The position numbers and the translations under genes were made by a program. Shown in pieces: positions 5,521-6,536 of a stretch of DNA of 6,536 bases. The stretch's first letter is position 1. Each line of letters begins with the position of its first letter. Origin of the DNA: Methanoculleus sp. UBA77 (GTDB lineage: Archaea; Halobacteriota; Methanomicrobia; Methanomicrobiales; Methanoculleaceae); assembly GCA_002499455.1 (NCBI GenBank), contig DALN01000156.1, positions 1 to 6,536 on the forward strand. Reading direction: 5' to 3'. Under the pieces are notes generated by a model. The model had not been told where the DNA came from. It searched no databases and saw only the letters and a list, made by a program, of their open reading frames with translations.

Positions 5521-6089
5521 CAGGCTTCCCTCCGGTCCATCTCGTTTAAGAGAACGGTGATAGTGTGATCGGCGTGCAGCGACCGCGGCCCCACCGAGTA
5601 ACTCCGATACCCCCCGACCAGGCTCTCCTCCTCGGCCGTGAGGTTGTGGTGGTCGGAGAGGAGATAGTTCTCCGGGAGTTCCCCGGCCGTCCGGATATCC
5701 TCCCCGCCCTCGTCGAGGACCGCGAACGGAAACTCGGCGAGAAGCCGCGAGAGCCCGCCGCGGCGGATGTAGACCCCCGGCGTCGACTCCCGGAACTCGT
5801 CCCCGCAGGGGATCGCGAGCGCCTTCTTGATCAGGGCGGCGCTGCTCCGTTCGTCCGGCGAGAGGTAACGGACCTCGCTCCCCCTGAAAAGGACGGTCTT
5901 CTCGGGCCCGGGCTCCCCGCAGAGGATGAGGTAGCACTCGGCGTCGCGCCGGAGATCGTGGGAGAGGAAGAACGAGGAGTTGACACAGCGGCAGAGGACA
6001 TCCATCCGCCCGCCGCTGCCCGGAAGATCGTTGAGGCTGAAGGCGGCGCTCGTTGTGGCCAGGTGGCCCACGATGGCAAAACGCTTCAT
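5520..6089 (-). CDS. trmY: tRNA pseudouridine-54 N1-methyltransferase TrmY
   Basis: This SPOUT-class methyltransferase converts pseudouridine 54 of archaeal tRNA to N1-methylpseudouridine, which takes the place of the ribothymidine of bacteria. The 189-residue protein has all the family blocks: GRMDVLCRC (27-35), SSFFLSHDLRRD (38-49), YLSPDERSSAALIKKAL (75-91), YLLSDHHNLTAEEE (142-155) and the knot/cofactor block SVGPRSLHADHTITVLLNEM (165-184). Its ATG directly follows the srp54 TAG with no gap (TAGATG). Only a weak AGGA is visible as ribosome site, so coupling to srp54 is likely. It shares one base with pus10, whose product makes its substrate. No truncation or odd composition is seen. Confidence 0.96.
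   Translation of the reverse strand: MKRFAIVGHLATTSAAFSLNDLPGSGGRMDVLCRCVNSSFFLSHDLRRDAECYLILCGEPGPEKTVLFRGSEVRYLSPDERSSAALIKKALAIPCGDEFRESTPGVYIRRGGLSRLLAEFPFAVLDEGGEDIRTAGELPENYLLSDHHNLTAEEESLVGGYRSYSVGPRSLHADHTITVLLNEMDRREA
5529..5533 (-). promoter_or_regulatory. ribosome binding site deciding the pus10 start
   Basis: GGAGG on the minus strand lies in the last codons of trmY, eight bases before ATG 5520-5518. It fixes the pus10 start there. The long upstream open extension of the frame has no comparable support. Confidence 0.6.
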
Positions 6090-6536
6090 CTACTGGGTCC
6101 TGCCGAACTTCTTCATCATGCGCTGCATGTTGAACTTGCCGCCGCTCATGCCCCGCATGCCCTTTAAGGCACGTTGCATGATCTTGTAGTACTTGATGAG
6201 GTCCCTGACATCGTCGGGCGAGACCCCGGCACCGCGGGAGATCCGCTGGATCCGGGAGCTCCCGATCACCGAGGGGTCGTCGAGCTCGGAAGGCGTCATC
6301 GAGTCCATGATCACCTTGTAGCGCTGCATCTTGGTGCTGGTGATGTCGTAGGCGTCGTCGGGGATCTGCATCCCGCCCAGGGGGAGCATGCTCATGATCT
6401 GCTTCAAGGGCCCCATCTTGTTCAGGGCCTCAAGCTGCTTGTACATGTCCCGGAGGGTGAACTTCCCCTTGAGCATCGCGTTGACGTCGATATCCTCGGC
6501 CGAGACCGCCTCCTCCGCCCGCTCGACGAGGGCTTT
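6090..6536 (-). CDS. srp54: signal recognition particle 54 kDa protein, M domain (5' partial)
   Basis: Only the last 148 residues are in the window; the N and GTPase G domains lie beyond the right edge. The visible part begins KALVERAEEAVSAED, the end of the G domain and linker, and continues MLKGKFTLRDMYKQLEAL, the start of the methionine-rich M domain. GPLKQIMSMLPLGG forms part of the hydrophobic signal-peptide groove. SSRIQRISRGAG (93-104) followed by DVRDLIKYYKIM is the helix-turn-helix that binds 7S RNA helix 8. Methionines are dense at the C-terminus. The protein binds signal sequences on nascent chains and delivers ribosomes to the membrane through FtsY. It is the first visible gene of the array and abuts trmY. 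The promoter is probably further upstream, outside the window. Confidence 0.96.
   Translation of the reverse strand, partial: KALVERAEEAVSAEDIDVNAMLKGKFTLRDMYKQLEALNKMGPLKQIMSMLPLGGMQIPDDAYDITSTKMQRYKVIMDSMTPSELDDPSVIGSSRIQRISRGAGVSPDDVRDLIKYYKIMQRALKGMRGMSGGKFNMQRMMKKFGRTQ

Noticed and set aside
4660..5568. 302-codon plus-strand open frame opposite pus10
   Set aside because: It is the complement of a strongly supported gene, has biased composition and shows no motif.
5521..5937. 139-codon upstream extension of the pus10 frame
   Set aside because: The extension overlaps trmY in another frame, is Arg/Gly/Pro-rich without family similarity, and the ATG at 5520 has a good ribosome site and the expected Pus10 N-terminus.

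Overview
The window looks like the chromosome of a high-GC methanogenic euryarchaeon, most likely order Methanomicrobiales (a Methanoculleus-like genome is my best guess from gene content, GC and the intergenic repeat style; this is inference). The archaeal assignment itself is solid: SRP54, ribosomal protein L21e, RNA polymerase subunit Rpb4/RpoF, a DUF655 protein, Pus10 and TrmY sit together, and start codons are preceded by GGTGA/GGAGG-type Shine-Dalgarno sequences.

Region 1 (1-1380, plus strand) is the 3' part of a gene for an Ntn-hydrolase of the C45 / choloylglycine hydrolase / acid-ceramidase type. Its frame is open to the left edge, so the start and any signal peptide lie outside. Region 2 (1381-1691) is a 311-base gap between converging genes. 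It holds no convincing gene, but it has a strong 23-bp inverted repeat (1482-1560) built from TTCGCG/CGCGAA units and a repeat-rich segment behind it.

Region 3 (1692-6536, minus strand) is one tightly packed operon-like array. In transcription order it reads srp54 (3' part), trmY, pus10, rpl21e, rpoF, a DUF655 gene, ksgA/rsmA, and an Mtq2/HemK2-type methyltransferase. Neighbours touch or overlap: srp54/trmY as TAGATG, trmY/pus10 as TGATG, DUF655/ksgA as ATGA. The remaining gaps are 2 to 22 bases. No promoter is visible inside the array, so transcription probably starts upstream of srp54, beyond the right edge.

The genes share a theme of building and running the gene-expression machinery. SRP54 targets nascent membrane proteins. 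Pus10 and TrmY act one after the other on tRNA position 54 (pseudouridine, then N1-methylpseudouridine). L21e is a 50S protein. RpoF is half of the RNA polymerase stalk. KsgA dimethylates 16S rRNA late in 30S assembly. Mtq2 is expected to methylate the GGQ glutamine of release factor aRF1. DUF655 is the one member without a known job, and its position makes a nucleic-acid role likely. I see no mobile element, CRISPR array, RNA gene or wholly new system. The items most worth a second look are the intergenic inverted repeat, DUF655, the acid-ceramidase-like enzyme, and the coupling of the two tRNA-54 enzymes.
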